From Doryteuthis pealeii (lineage: Eukaryota; Mollusca; Cephalopoda; Myopsida; Loliginidae), in contig CM042145.1 of assembly GCA_023376005.1 (NCBI GenBank), positions 15,073,222 through 15,137,221 of the forward strand: DNA of 64,000 bases. Direction: 5' to 3'. A model generated the notes under the pieces. That model was not told the origin of the DNA and ran no database searches. It saw only the letters and a list, made by a program, of their open reading frames with translations. Position numbers and translations under genes: made by a program. Positions 10,420-20,844 of this stretch are shown in pieces; position 1 is the first letter of the stretch, and each line of letters begins with the position of its first letter.

Positions 10420-11186
10420 CTGAAATACAAAGAAAACATTTTTATTGATACAAACTGTGTAGCAACAGATAAATAAATAAATATAAAAAGGATAAATTGA
10501 AACAGGACATAGCATGCATTCAGATAATATATCTTTATGTTCCAATAATCATTTTTAACATAAAAATATTAATTTATCTTTTGATTGATGTGGAAATAAA
10601 TAAGACATCGAAATAAACAAACTACAACACAGGTATTTGGTGTTGACTTATACTTTCTATAGTCTTTATAGCTGAATTGGTTATTGAAGAAATTGAATCA
10701 ATCATAGCCGAAAGGAACGTTAAAAATAAACACTGAGATATAAACAAAGACTGAAAATTAATTACATAGATAAGACACACAGAAACAAAACAAATCAATG
10801 GTTTAAATAAGAAACTATGCCATATTACAAAACTTGAAAAGTTATGTTACTTTTTAACATTGTTTTGGTTAAAATAACCAACCGCCAACATATAAAAACA
10901 ATCACTACTCTGAAAAAGACGACGTATAATTTTTTTTTAAATAATGCTTAATTTTAGTAATAGAAGTTTTGAAATAAATAGAGATTTCAGAATGATTTTT
11001 TTTTTTTTTTCTATTTTTAAAAGTTTTAATTAGTCAATTTTATTTGAAGATCTCAAAATTCAGAACTTGAGATGAGCAATCAACACGTGTGAAAATAGTC
11101 GACTAGTTTCAGCAAACGTGGCTTATATTTCGTTTTAATTTGCTTGAATTTTATAAACTAATGATTCCAAAACAATGAATAATTAC

Positions 11187-11228
11187 CTTAAATGTGTTTT
11201 GACTTTGATGACGCGAAGATTTCCCCAT
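11187..11228 (-). CDS. UTP20: UTP20 coding exon 1 (start codon)
   Basis: The exon encodes MGKSSRHQSQNTFK, then GTAATT as the donor. It is basic and polar, as UTP20 N-termini are, and the NTFK end continues directly into FKKFSDR of exon 2, matching the family's NT(Y/F).F motif. No upstream in-frame ATG with better context was seen before the probable promoter. Exons 1 to 5 (42, 81, 67, 62 and 71 coding bases) keep frame throughout. Intron 1 holds no element I recognise apart from the Helitron end. Confidence 0.85.
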
Positions 11229-11350
11229 TTTGACGATGAGGAATTTTCAAACGTGCGTCCAGTTAAACCACACGTGGGTGACAGAGAAGAGTTATTCAAG
11301 GGAAGTAATTTTGATTTTTCCCTTCAATAAAAAAGGTACAAGACTCTGAA
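11229..11350 (-). promoter_or_regulatory. UTP20 5' UTR/promoter with E-box
   Basis: Upstream of the ATG is a canonical CACGTG E-box at 11,271-11,276, about 45 bp from the start codon. There is no TATA box. E-boxes bound by Myc/Max-type factors are common at ribosome-biogenesis genes, so regulation of that kind is an inference. The transcription start is not resolved. Confidence 0.45.
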
Positions 11351-11701
11351 AAATGTACATTCTTTATACGGTAATTTTAGTTGCAGTTAATTATCTGTGC
11401 AATCTTATATCTAAACTATTTTATTAGATGTTTATAATAACTATTTATTATTTATTATCAACTTGTGAAAATTAAATAGAAAGCGTTATCATCAGATGTT
11501 AATTTAGAGGGGAATAGGCGATATAGTCACCGGTTTTACAAATTAAACGCTTTATTTTGTGTAAAAGCTTTTTTTCTCGATAATTTGAAGGTTTAGGTTT
11601 CTTACATTTTCTTAATATTTTCGTTACTGTCCCAGAATATCACTCTAAGGAAATTTCTGCGGTAATGTACACTTTTTTTTTATAGGAATGTTATAATTTA
11701 G

Positions 11702-11965
11702 GTAAAAAAGTAAAGTCGACGAGGCGGCCTAAAGTCGGTATCAGCCAGTCAGCGAGGGAGTCTATCCCCTTTTCAATAGTGCTAGACCAAGGAGATTGTT
11801 TTGTTTTTTTAGCATCTGAGGTGGTGCGCCAGACCTACCGTCAGCTCCTTACTTTACCGCACATATCCCTATGCTACTCATACGCTGAGTTGGCGAGGAC
11901 CGGTATCGAACTAGGAACCTTGTGGTTTCTAGCCGAACGCTCTACCGACTGAGCTAACCCGAAGG
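11702..11965 (-). mobile_element. tRNA-derived SINE (family C)
   Basis: On the minus strand the element begins GGGTTAGCTCAGTCGGTAGA (box A), then GGTTCCTAGTTCGATACCGG (box B). A body follows containing CTCAGCGTATGAGTAGCATA and a tail ending in ACTTTAGGCCGCCTCGTCG. Related copies are at 61,688-62,085 and, as a fragment, at 48,385-48,490. Confidence 0.85.
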
Positions 11966-11984
11966 TCTCCAAAATATTTAGAAA

Positions 11985-12245
11985 TCATCTATTTTTCGAC
12001 ATAATCGCCATTTCAGTTAATGCATTTTTGTAGGTGTTGTGGCAGTTTTTGTATGCCCATGTCATACCAAATCACCACCATGTCATTGAGAAAGCGTTGA
12101 ACATCGTTTTTGTAAACTCACTACATCACTTATGGACGTTTTTGACATCCATGCACGACTCGCACTACACTTAAGTTAATTGATGATGAATTTCAATCGG
12201 TTTAATGCCTTTTGCATTCAAAAACCTAATTACAGCACAAACTTC
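11985..12245 (-). pseudogene. Relic of a mariner/SETMAR-type transposase
   Basis: On the minus strand, FLNAKGIKPIEIHHQLT is followed by a stretch like an HTH linker with W/C..F spacing. A second frame then gives MGIQKLPQHLQKCIN and NGDYVEK with stops between. The first resembles the N-terminal helix-turn-helix and the last the C-terminal motif of mariner-type transposases, so the catalytic core has been deleted. It is clearly non-functional. Confidence 0.5.
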
Positions 12246-12249
12246 ATGC

Positions 12250-12959
12250 TTCATCTGGAAGCTCCATCAGATACGACTGCCAAGCTAAAGCTTAGTGTGA
12301 CAGCAAGGTGCATGCAGGGGCAGGCATAGGCACAGAGGCATCCCCAACAAACACAATAGTGTAGCCAATAGTCATGTGAACAATTTCTCTGCGTCCTCAG
12401 TGCTTTGGAGATCTTACTTTTAGGATTACCTGCATACATTTATGGTGTTTGTAATGACTGGATATATATATATATATATATTGGTAATTACAACAAACAC
12501 ATAATAAGGTCACATATATTAAGACAGAAAAACAAATAACTCATAAATACAACAAGTAATATGTGTATTAAAACAAATAGATTACAGTTGTCAAAAATAC
12601 TGATTCAAGTCCTGCAGAATATGTTTTTTAAAAGTTCATGTAATTAGAAAAAGAAAGTGTTGAGTTAACTCCAACTGAGAAAGAAAGGGTAATGCTCAAT
12701 ATATCAGCAGTGAAGTAACTTTTAGAGAGAGAAAGATATAGCTTGTAATACCTTCAGCGGTAGGCAGATATTTCGGAGTTGAGCAACAAGGAATATCCAG
12801 GCATAAGTTTGTCTTCTGAACTGTTCTTCCAAAACCTTCACTTTTTTATAGGATTCCCTAGGATCGAAATTGGTCTTTTGAAAAACTTCTTTTTTTAGGC
12901 GCGAACACTTCTGATTGGTTGACAATTATCATTTTTAATATTTCTATTTTTTTTTCTTT
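12250..12959. other. Intergenic, nothing recognised
   Basis: The stretch is AT-rich DNA with a (TA)n run at about 12,464-12,481. The reading frames present are short and lack splice context or recognisable motifs. Confidence 0.6.
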
Positions 12960-13575
12960 CTGGGATCAACAATGTTAACTTGTACGGTCCAGGGCCAAAG
13001 CCACTGGACCCCCTGGTCGAAACCGGAGTTAGAGCTATTTGCCTCATACCCCACTTGTATGGGCTGGGCACAAGGCCTCGTTTTAATGTGGGCCCACCCA
13101 TAAGCCGAAGCTCATGGGTGGGAAAGAACAAAAATTGCGTCGATCCCTTCAGCATTCCCCCTCAAGGGGGGCGCCTCAGGCGCTGGGCAATAAACCCAGC
13201 CCCGCCTCAAAGGGGGCAGGTATTGTCTGGGGGGATAGCCCCCTGGGATCGATGCTATTAACTTGTAAGGTCCAGCGGCCGAAGCTCACTGGACCCCCGG
13301 TCGAAACCGGTGTTAGAGGTATTTGCCTCATACCCCACTTGTATGGGCTGAGCACAAGGCCTCATTTTAATGTGGGCCCACCCACAAGCCGAAGCTCATG
13401 GGTGGGAAAGAAAAAAAATTGCGTCAATCTCTTCGGCATTCCCGCTCAAGGGGGGCGCCTCAGGCGCTGGGCAATAAACCCAGCCCTGCCCTTAAGGGGG
13501 CAGGTATTGCCTATTAATTTGTAAGGTCCAGCGGCTGAAGCTCACTGGACCCCCGGTCGAAACCGGTGTTAGATA
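12960..13575. repeat. GC-rich tandem array of hairpin-forming units
   Basis: About 2.2 units are present, anchored at AACTTGTA(C/A)GGTCCAG near 12,977 and 13,260, and TAATTTGTAAGGTCCAG near 13,515. The first unit is ~284 bp; the second is ~256 bp and lacks a GGGGGATAGCCCCC block. Each unit holds several inverted repeats: GTCCAG...CTGGAC, CCCACCCA...TGGGTGGG, GGCGCCTCAGGCGC and a CCTGCCC...GGGCAGG type. It is strikingly GC-rich against its surroundings. Reading frames over it are by-products. Confidence 0.8.
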
Positions 13576-13576
13576 T

Positions 13577-14042
13577 GTTGGACATATCTACATGCTAATA
13601 ATATGCAATTGTATTTATATGTACAACAAAATAGCAGTTTACAGAGTGAATGGGGAGACTAATTTGCATATTGATATTAAAAATCTGATTTTTATAAATA
13701 TGTGCTTTGTATTATTGATTTGTAATTGTTTGGTTTTATCTTAATGAATATGAGCAAAAATCTTAAAAGAAATCCATAAACAAGAAGAAATAACTAATTT
13801 TATTCTGTACTTCCTAATTTAACTAAATAGTTAAATTAGAAAAAATTAACAATGAATGACAAGAGTGATGGAAAATGATGGAAGAGTTAGTTTCTAAGTT
13901 TTTCTATTTTTTGATTACACCTCCTCTGTTTCAAATCATTTTATCTGCATTCTTATTTAGTTTCATTAGTTTTTCTAATTCAATATATTTCATTACATTA
14001 AAACTTAAATACTTGTGACTGGGGAGTGCATATTTTTGCTAG
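13577..14042 (+). mobile_element. Helitron 3' portion, copy 2
   Basis: The sequence matches copy 3 from ACATATCTAC through TGCAATTGTATTTATATGTA and AACTAAATAGTTAAATTAG to the end TTTTTGCTAG followed by T. The subterminal hairpin is degenerate. The normal 5' half is missing and replaced by the GC-rich array. Confidence 0.7.
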
Positions 14043-14161
14043 TAATAATAACAAAGTGAGCATTAGACTAATGAAAGGAAACCTAATATTATGCCAATAA
14101 CTGTTCAGATCTTGTGCTTTATAATAATATCAGACAAAAAAGGGTGGACTTTACATTTTAT

Positions 14162-14741
14162 CGGTAATTTATGACGCACTGTCCCGGTCTCCTGCCTCAG
14201 AAATTGCTGCCCGATGACTATTAAAATAACGTTCCCAGCTATGTCGGTGTTACTTGAAAGAAAACAACCAACTTAGGGCATTAAATGTATTTTAGAGGGG
14301 GGACTTCTCTTTTTTTGGCGTAATTCTTATTTATCGTAATTTGTCATAATTCTTGTTCATTTATAGAAATTTGTCATAATTCTTGTTCATTTATAGAAAT
14401 TTGTCGTAATTCTTGTTCATTTATCGTAATTTTTCGTAATTCTTGTTTAGATATGAAGATGGATATATAGTTTGGAATAGACTGAGATAGATAAACAAAA
14501 TAATATAGATAGATATGAACAAATGGAGATAGATAGATAGATATTTTCTACAAGTAAATGTATTTGTGGGGTGTCACTTCTTTTTTGTTGTAATTCTTGT
14601 TTATTTAAACTAAAAACAAGACATTAAACAAACATGAATAAAAGAAAATCTGAGACGACATAGCTGGGGACATTATTTTAATAGTCACCGGGTAGCAATT
14701 TCTGAAGCAGGAGACTGGGACGCACTTCCTCATAAATTACC
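14162..14741. mobile_element. Element with ~85 bp inverted repeats and internal minisatellite
   Basis: The left arm 14,162-14,246 (GGTAATTTATGACGCACTGT to CAGCTATGTCG) is inverted at 14,655-14,741. Inside, 14,325-14,455 repeats a ~30 bp unit TTGT(C)(A/G)TAATTCTTGTTCA. There is no coding capacity. The superfamily is not recognised. Confidence 0.65.
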
Positions 14742-14969
14742 ATTTTATCTACCAGAGTGCCCCAAACCGCCCGATGATCAAAATACCGGATCCCCCCCCC
14801 CGAAAACACCCAAGATCGTCAGTTCTTAGAAAATGGTTTAGTGTTAAAAAAGAGAAATGAATTAAATGAATAAATTTCTTTTCAGTAGTAAAGGATCAGC
14901 CATACGATACTAGTTTGTCAACCATTTCACCACGTTATTGTGGATAGCAGTGGAAGATAAAGGATTAAA

Positions 14970-15240
14970 TGATTGGTTTTAACGGCATGTGAACCTGTCT
15001 AGGGTTATTTTATGCCTAGAGGTTAGGAATTTGCATTCATTGTACATTCATATTTACATTTTTTTTGTGTGTAGATGTTTCTTAAGAGGTTTTTTTTTTG
15101 CACACTGACCTATTGAATATGAATAATTTTTAAACAGATCTATTTGACCTATAGGTGGGATCCTAACAGGTATTACCACTCTGGGTCTGTGTGAACTTGG
15201 GAGTAATGGCAATAAAGGGATACTGATGCATAAGACCAAG
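14970..15240 (-). mobile_element. SINE-like element D
   Basis: The tail TTTTAACGGCATGTGAACCT, then AGGGTTATTTTATGCCTA, is of the shared SINE/LINE tail type. The body GGATCCTAACAGGTATTACC and GGGAGTAATGGCAATAAAGG corresponds to the sequence amplified as a satellite at 62,215-64,000. Confidence 0.65.
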
Positions 15241-16768
15241 TTCGAGTTGTAGTAGTAGTCGTTCAGTAGTAGTAGTCGTCGTTAGTTCAGAAACAACATA
15301 CTCAAGTCATATAGTCACAAGGGTCTGTTTATATATTTCTAGGCTCGTGGGTTCTTTTTCAGAGAGAGAGTATGGTCAAACTATTCTATTGTAAATCATG
15401 TTTGGTACTACTATGCAAAACCTATACGGAGAACCGGGAGGCCACATCTGGCTCCCACCAAAGCCCAGCTGAAAAAGACCGATTTTCCTCTTCTTCCGTT
15501 TCTCGTCCCAGGGGTGGCAGGGTTCTTATTTCTTTTTCCTCTCTTTCTCTAGAAATCCGAAGACCGTTTTATTTTCAACCCCCAAATTCCCCGTAGACTA
15601 TAATATTTACACTACATACCTCCCTTACCATCATTCTAAAAAATTTTCCCGTAAAGAATTTTTCAAAAGTATGTTTCTCGCATTTATGGATCAGGAATAT
15701 GCAGAATTATCTATTAGTTTGTTATTGATAAATCGGGTTTATCTTAACCATCTCATCGTCCCAATATGTTCTGTCCTTTTCTCTCTCTCTGATAACCCCA
15801 CTGTACGAGCTGTAGCACTTTGATTTAGTGCTTTTCAGTTTGTTTCACTGGCACACATATGATATACAATCTGGGATGATTTGTTTCTGTTTGTAATGTA
15901 AATTATTTATTTAGAGTAAGGATTTAGTTACAAGGCACATTGGACTAGTTATTGTTAGTCTTTAATACCGTAGACTATAAGTCTGGAATTAACTTTGTGT
16001 TAGTATTGTGATTGTTCTAGTTGTTTATTTCAAACAAAAGAATAGTCAAGGGTTAACCTGGTCAAGGAGATGATGGGGGGAATTTTATATATATATAGTC
16101 AAGTTGAAGTTTTGAAGAGCTGAGTTGAAGTTTCGGAGTTGAAGTCGAAAGACAGTCGACTTGGTTGAGTTTGCAGAAGGGGGAGTTGGGCAGAGTTGAG
16201 CCGAGGCGAGCATTTGGGCTCTCTCCCCCCTATTCAACTGGACCCAACGATGATAGAGTTGCAGAATAGAACCGCCTGGTGCCATAATCTCTTCCTAATC
16301 ACTTGGACTATCACCCTAACCTGCCTTGTTTGTCTCTCTTTGTTTGATGCTGTTGTTTTACTTATGACATATGGGTGCGTTCCCGGACATGGCGTGGGGT
16401 TTGACGATAAGACGGCCAGTGACAGAAATCGATCCGGACAGACTGCTATTGCTCATCAATATTCTCTTCGGACGTCCTGTACGTAATGATTCAGGGTATC
16501 GATCTGGGAGACTGCTATTGGTGGTGATCGATATTCTCCCAGACGACTTGAACAAGAATGGTGAAAGCGATGACGGTGCGCGAACACAGGACGCGGGCTC
16601 CCTATGTGTCATAGAGCATACAAAATTACTATAATGCAAAACAACATATAAAAACAAAAAAAACATTTAAAAATATCAATGATAGAGGTGATACTTCACC
16701 TTTGCTCTGCGATTGTGCGCCAACTTTTTTTTAAAGGAAATACTCTTTCCAATTTGAATTTCTAGTTA
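15241..16768. other. Unclassified, possibly LTR-like
   Basis: 15,240-15,300 is a (GTA/GTC)n-like tract. A TATATATATAG box lies at about 16,087-16,099. Two related blocks at about 16,425 and 16,498 share ATCGATC.GG and AGACTGCTATTG. Overlapping small frames on both strands have no recognisable domain. It could contain a retroelement terminal repeat, but no boundary was confirmed. Confidence 0.35.
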
Positions 16769-17409
16769 TCTTATTATAATGGAGATTGTGTGTTTTTCTG
16801 TCTGTAACCGAAACTATATTACTACTCAAGTCACAATTCCCTTAATTATTTACGTCAAATTCTCCATGATTTCATTCTTTTAAACCTTCAGTTATTAATA
16901 AAAATTGTTTCACATTATTAATACTGTTGACCATATCTACGTACTCATAACATGCAATTGTATTTATATATACAACAAAATAGCGGTTTACAGTTTGAAC
17001 GAGAAGGCTAATTTGCATATTGATATTTAAAATTTTATTTTAATAAATATATGCTTGGTATTTTTGATTTCTAATTGTTTGGTTTTATCTTAAGAAATAT
17101 AAACAAAAATCTCGTGGATAAATCTTAAAAGAAATTTATTTACAAGAAGAAATAACTGTAATATTATCCTTTACTTCCTATTTTAACTAAATAGTTAAAT
17201 TAGGAAAATTTACCAATGAAAGAGGGGAGTAATGGAAAATGATGGAATAGTTAGTTTCAAAGTTGTTCTATTTTTCGATTATACCCCCTCTGTTGCAGAT
17301 CTTTTTATCTGCATTCTTAGTCAGTTTCATTAGCCTTTCTAATTTAATATGATATTTTATTATATCAAAACTTAAAAACTTGCACCCGGAGGGTGCATAT
17401 ATTTGCTAG
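16769..17409 (+). mobile_element. Non-autonomous Helitron, copy 3 (complete)
   Basis: The 641 bp run from TCTTATTATAATGGAGATTG (preceded by A at 16,768) to ATATTTGCTAG (followed by T at 17,410). The perfect subterminal hairpin GCACCC-GGA-GGGTGC is at 17,382-17,396. It has no coding capacity and is mobilised, if at all, by a Rep/helicase encoded elsewhere. It is the best-preserved copy and defines the family. Confidence 0.85.
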
Positions 17410-17441
17410 TTCTTATAATTAATTGCAGAATCCATACTGAC

Positions 17442-17570
17442 CTATAACTTCTTAAGTAACGGTCTCAGTCCAGTGGTCATTTTCTCTCGTTCACTATCAC
17501 TGTCCAATGTAGTATTATATTCCCTAGCTAGCTGCAGTGTTTCTTTCTCAACTATACCACTGCTAATCAT
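17442..17570 (-). pseudogene. Gag-like start of a Ty3/gypsy-type element, truncated
   Basis: A 42-codon frame opens MISSGIVEKETLQLAREYNT and stops at 17,442. It lies right after a primer-binding-site-like stretch ACTGGCGTCGAATTTTGAGG (17,590-17,609), which follows the terminal repeat. That order, terminal repeat, primer site, then an ATG, is what the 5' end of a Ty3/gypsy element looks like. The Gag assignment rests on context and not on a recognised domain. Confidence 0.35.
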
Positions 17571-17609
17571 TGTCGAAATTTTGTTTTGGTCCTCAAAATT
17601 CGACGCCAG

Positions 17610-18560
17610 TAACAAAATAAAAAAATAAAAGTGTAAAAGATATAGAGGAAAAAGGAATTAACAGAGTCTAAAAAACGAGACAAACTCTACTTATAAAATA
17701 ACTATATTTATTCAAAATTTAAACAACTCTACTGTCTGCTGAGGGTTGCACAAATTTCCCCGTGCAGTATCTTTAACCATGAAAAAAACATTTAAAACAT
17801 AAACCAAACAATACTAAAACATTTCAAATCACATATAAAAATTACTTGCCGGAGGCTAAAGTTCGAAATGCCCTTTTGTTTTTAGTGGGCCCTTATTTTG
17901 TTCTGTTGATGACAGAACTCCGAGTTGCTTCGTTCTCTCGTTTGCTTCTTCCTTCCTTCTCTCCTTCTATGTTCTTCTTCCTTTCTTCTTTCCTTCAATG
18001 TTCCTTTGGTTTTCAACAAATTTAAGACCCAGTGGTCTAAGTTCTTTTATATAAATTATATTCGTTCACGAATCTTCTCCAAACTTCCTTTTATACTAGG
18101 ACGGTCACGTCCCTTAAACACTTCTCCTTGCTCCTGGTTCAACCAGTCAAAAAGACCCAGTGGTCTCAACGTTGATACGTTCACGTATCTCTTAAACCTT
18201 GGATTCGTTCACGAATCCTAGTCCTTTTTTTTTTGAAGAAGAACCTTCGCTGTTCACAGCGGACAACCATAGAAGGGGGAGGGCTTCAGCCCAAGAGAGA
18301 CCTGTTCTCTCACCTCTGTTCACAGAGTGCCGGTCGTAAAGAGTGTTCAAAGTTAGGGAACTCAGTTCAGAGCCCTTCTGTCCCCCACAAATGATGTCAT
18401 CTTTGACAATGACAGGCCCACAAGTATTCGCTCCGCGAATTTTGAAAATAAAGGCACCAAGGCCCAAACAAAAATATACACTTTTTTACAAAACATCCCC
18501 CACAGGTGGGGGGGCACTGTTGCAGCCATTTCGGAGAAATTTCTCCCCCCAAAAAATTTC
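17610..18560 (-). mobile_element. Terminal repeat of a Ty3/gypsy-type element (approximate bounds)
   Basis: The region lies between an integrase C-terminus (18,777 up) and a primer-site-like sequence (17,590-17,609). It carries short internal palindromes repeated several times: CGTTCACGAAT with ATTCGTGAACG, GATACGTTCACGTATC, and GACCCAGTGGTCT. A TATAAAAG box is near 18,086-18,096 on the minus strand. The exact ends were not fixed. Confidence 0.45.
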
Positions 18561-18776
18561 AACATCATCACTAATGTCTACATTTCTCTTACACTTCTTT
18601 TACTTTTTCTATTTTTTTCTTCTGTTGTGACATATTTCCATATATTCCCTATCACCTTCTCCCGAGTGATCCATACTTTCGTCATCCCCATCGCTATATG
18701 TCGGATTTGTTTTCGTAGCTATTTGCCGTTCGATGATTGGAATATCGCTTTTATTCATGGAGTTTTTCCTCTGACG

Positions 18777-19152
18777 TCAGCTCTTAAAATTTAAGTAATT
18801 ATTCTCTTCGCTGTCCGAGCTATGTACAGAAGAATCAGAATCGACAGGTGCAGCTAGTGTGGCCTTCCGTACTGGTCGCCCAATATCAGGGATATCCCAT
18901 TTGACAATGTTTGCAGCACGTAGATGCTCTACATGCGCTTTTACTACCGTGATTGTCAGTTGATTTTTTTTATTCAATATGACACACAGCCAGTTTTTTC
19001 TATCACTATGTAGTTTGACTGCAACCTTTTATCGAATTTCCCACGTTTATGGTGATTCCTGTACTAAACAAAATCTCCCACTTTAAAATTTATGTCCTTA
19101 GTTTTGCTATGCAGCCTATATGCTTGACGTTGCTTTACCCTCTTTAGATTAC
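18777..19152 (-). pseudogene. Integrase C-terminus of a Ty3/gypsy-type retroelement
   Basis: On the minus strand, KDINFKVGDFV is followed by a stretch with HHKRGKFDKRLQ, then IVIEKTGCVSY, and after a frame change HLRAANIVKWDIPDIGRP and a Ser/Asp/Glu-rich end. KVGD, EKTG and H..HLR..N...W.IP is the usual order at the end of such integrases. An in-frame stop and a shift make it a relic. It is cut at 19,152 by a solo LTR and continues beyond it. Confidence 0.65.
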
Positions 19153-19697
19153 TGTTACATAATTATTGGATCCCTAATAGTTTTTTAAGGTAGTGTAGAA
19201 TCATAATGGTGATTAGTGCAACTGATGGCCTTGAGGGTGAATGACGGCGCTTGACCTCAATCTCACCTTGCCTTGCGGGGATGAATCGTGAGAACCGGAA
19301 CCCCCATAGAAGGCCCTCTTCCGGTTTAAGGATACTAAGTAATTCAGTCAGTTAGAAGTTAGAAGTTAGAAGCCGAGCTAGCAAGATGTGAGTCTCACTG
19401 CGCAGAATGTCTGGTTTGGGGATTTACAAATAAAGTAACATCAACGTAAATCGAAGTCTTGTGTTTATTACCTAAAAACTAACAATGACACAGGGCTTCT
19501 GATAAGGAGTGATCCCTAACAGAAACCAGACCTGAAATCCCCATACAAGAAAGACCAGACCTTTAGAAGATATACCAGACCAAGATGTTAGAAGATAGAA
19601 CCAAAGCCGGCCAGAAGAGAAGACGACTTGAAGAAGTAAGAAAAAGGTATACAACATATATGTTGATTTGGTACTGTGAAAACCCCAGTACGTAACA
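19153..19697 (-). mobile_element. Solo LTR, 545 bp, target duplication TTAC
   Basis: The sequence starts TGTTACATAATT and ends TACGTAACA, so TG...CA with short inverted ends. It is flanked by TTAC at 19,149-19,152 and 19,698-19,701. On the minus strand an AATAAA signal lies near 19,470 (GGTAATAAACACAAG). No internal region accompanies it, so the two LTRs of the inserted element have recombined. It splits the integrase relic. Confidence 0.8.
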
Positions 19698-19701
19698 TTA
19701 C

Positions 19702-20000
19702 TCCTTACTAATATAAAAGCATGGTGCTGTTCTTTGAGGGTTATCTTCTGATGCCCGTCTCCGTTTTTAACATGGTTGGGTTCCCTTTTACAAGTGGGTG
19801 TCCTCCAATTTCTAATATTTTTCCTTGGACAATTTCTTCTAATATGATATTTAGAACTACACACCCACCATCGTCTGGTCCTATCTCTAATCCCTATCGC
19901 AGGGTGCACATTACTATTCCTAACTATAAGTACGTTCCTACTCGTGGGCTTGCTAAAATTTTTACTACTGCTATACCTTCTCATTTTCAACCTATCTTCT
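19702..20000 (-). pseudogene. Retroelement relic: integrase segment joined to a possible zinc knuckle
   Basis: The minus-strand frame ends QKITLKEQHHAFILVRS at the solo LTR, and the reading resumes across it as NLKRVKQRQAYRLHSKTK: one integrase segment interrupted by the insertion. Further upstream is CSSKYHIRRNCP, with C-x4-H-x4-C spacing as in Gag zinc knuckles, but the first Cys of CxxC is Trp. If real, an internal deletion removed protease to integrase core. Confidence 0.4.
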
Positions 20001-20245
20001 AAGACTGATAGGCTCTATGACGGCCGCCCAAAGCAAGGAAATGAATAAAGATAGAGTCCGACTGATGAAGACGCTTTTATTTGGGTAAATACGGGAGTTG
20101 TCACCTATCCTCCTGTTTCGCAACTGGTCTTCAACGAACGTCTTCAACATGAAACTACAATATAATACAAATAGACTATGTAGTTTCTCTAATACAACTA
20201 CTAAAATCGAAAAAGAGGAGGAAAAGTTCCAAACTTGTAATTACC

Positions 20246-20462
20246 TTCTTGTCGTCTTCAAATCCTGCTGCTAAATGAATTCGAAATCCAGCGCCACGCA
20301 AACACGTGACTTTTACCGGTGTCACACGGTGCCTGTACCCACGCAATAGGATGGCCGAACAAACCAAGGGAGATAATTATTTTGCATTTACAGTCTCTAT
20401 CTACACTTTTTAATGCGTTAGTCACAGTTTTTGCTGCATCAACCAATTCTGCTGTGAGACCC
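20246..20462 (-). pseudogene. Exon-like remnant of unknown identity
   Basis: After an acceptor-like TTTTTTACAG the minus strand reads LTAELVDAAKTVTNALKSVD and a hydrophobic/glycine run. A frame change then gives CLRGAGFRIHLAAGFEDDKK directly before GTAATTAC, a plausible donor. Composition looks coding. I do not recognise the family. It may be a decayed exon or part of a transposon. Confidence 0.25.
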
Positions 20463-20531
20463 TGTAAAAAATCCTTGATTTATTTACTCTTTGCAATTAC
20501 ACAACTCTTCTGCCACTGGCAGGATATAACC

Positions 20532-20844
20532 TGTTCTGTATTAGAAATATATTAACGAGAAGATTGCAAGTGGTTGTAATAATAGTTTATTATTACAATA
20601 AATAACAATAACAAAAATGGCTTCCAGCCGGCAAGGTAAAAAAGTCTCTGCACGTAAAAGAAGGATTGGTAAAGATTACTTATCTTGAAAGAGTTGTAGC
20701 GCGTGTGTTTACATCCGAGAATACGAAACAACGTTCGTGGTTGGAGATCAACTCACATCACATACTGAGCTAATCTTCTGTTGTTCTTTTATACGTACTC
20801 ATTTGCATACGTGAGGGATTATCCGGTTACTTCCCTTTACAACA
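20532..20844 (-). mobile_element. Solo LTR, 313 bp, target duplication TAACC
   Basis: The sequence begins TGTTCTGTATTAG and ends CTTTACAACA. It is flanked by TAACC at 20,527-20,531 and 20,845-20,849. In minus orientation it has CGTATAAAAGAACAAC (TATA box) and several AATAAA signals before the end. It is a different family from the LTR at 19,153. Confidence 0.8.

Noticed and set aside
13114..13524. 136-codon plus-strand frame in the GC-rich array
   Set aside because: It translates the tandem hairpin units, the periodic residues follow the DNA repeat, and the palindromes explain the open frame.
19472..19720. C-terminal part of a 172-codon minus-strand frame
   Set aside because: From 19,697 downward the frame runs into the solo LTR; only the part above 19,702 belongs to the retroelement relic.
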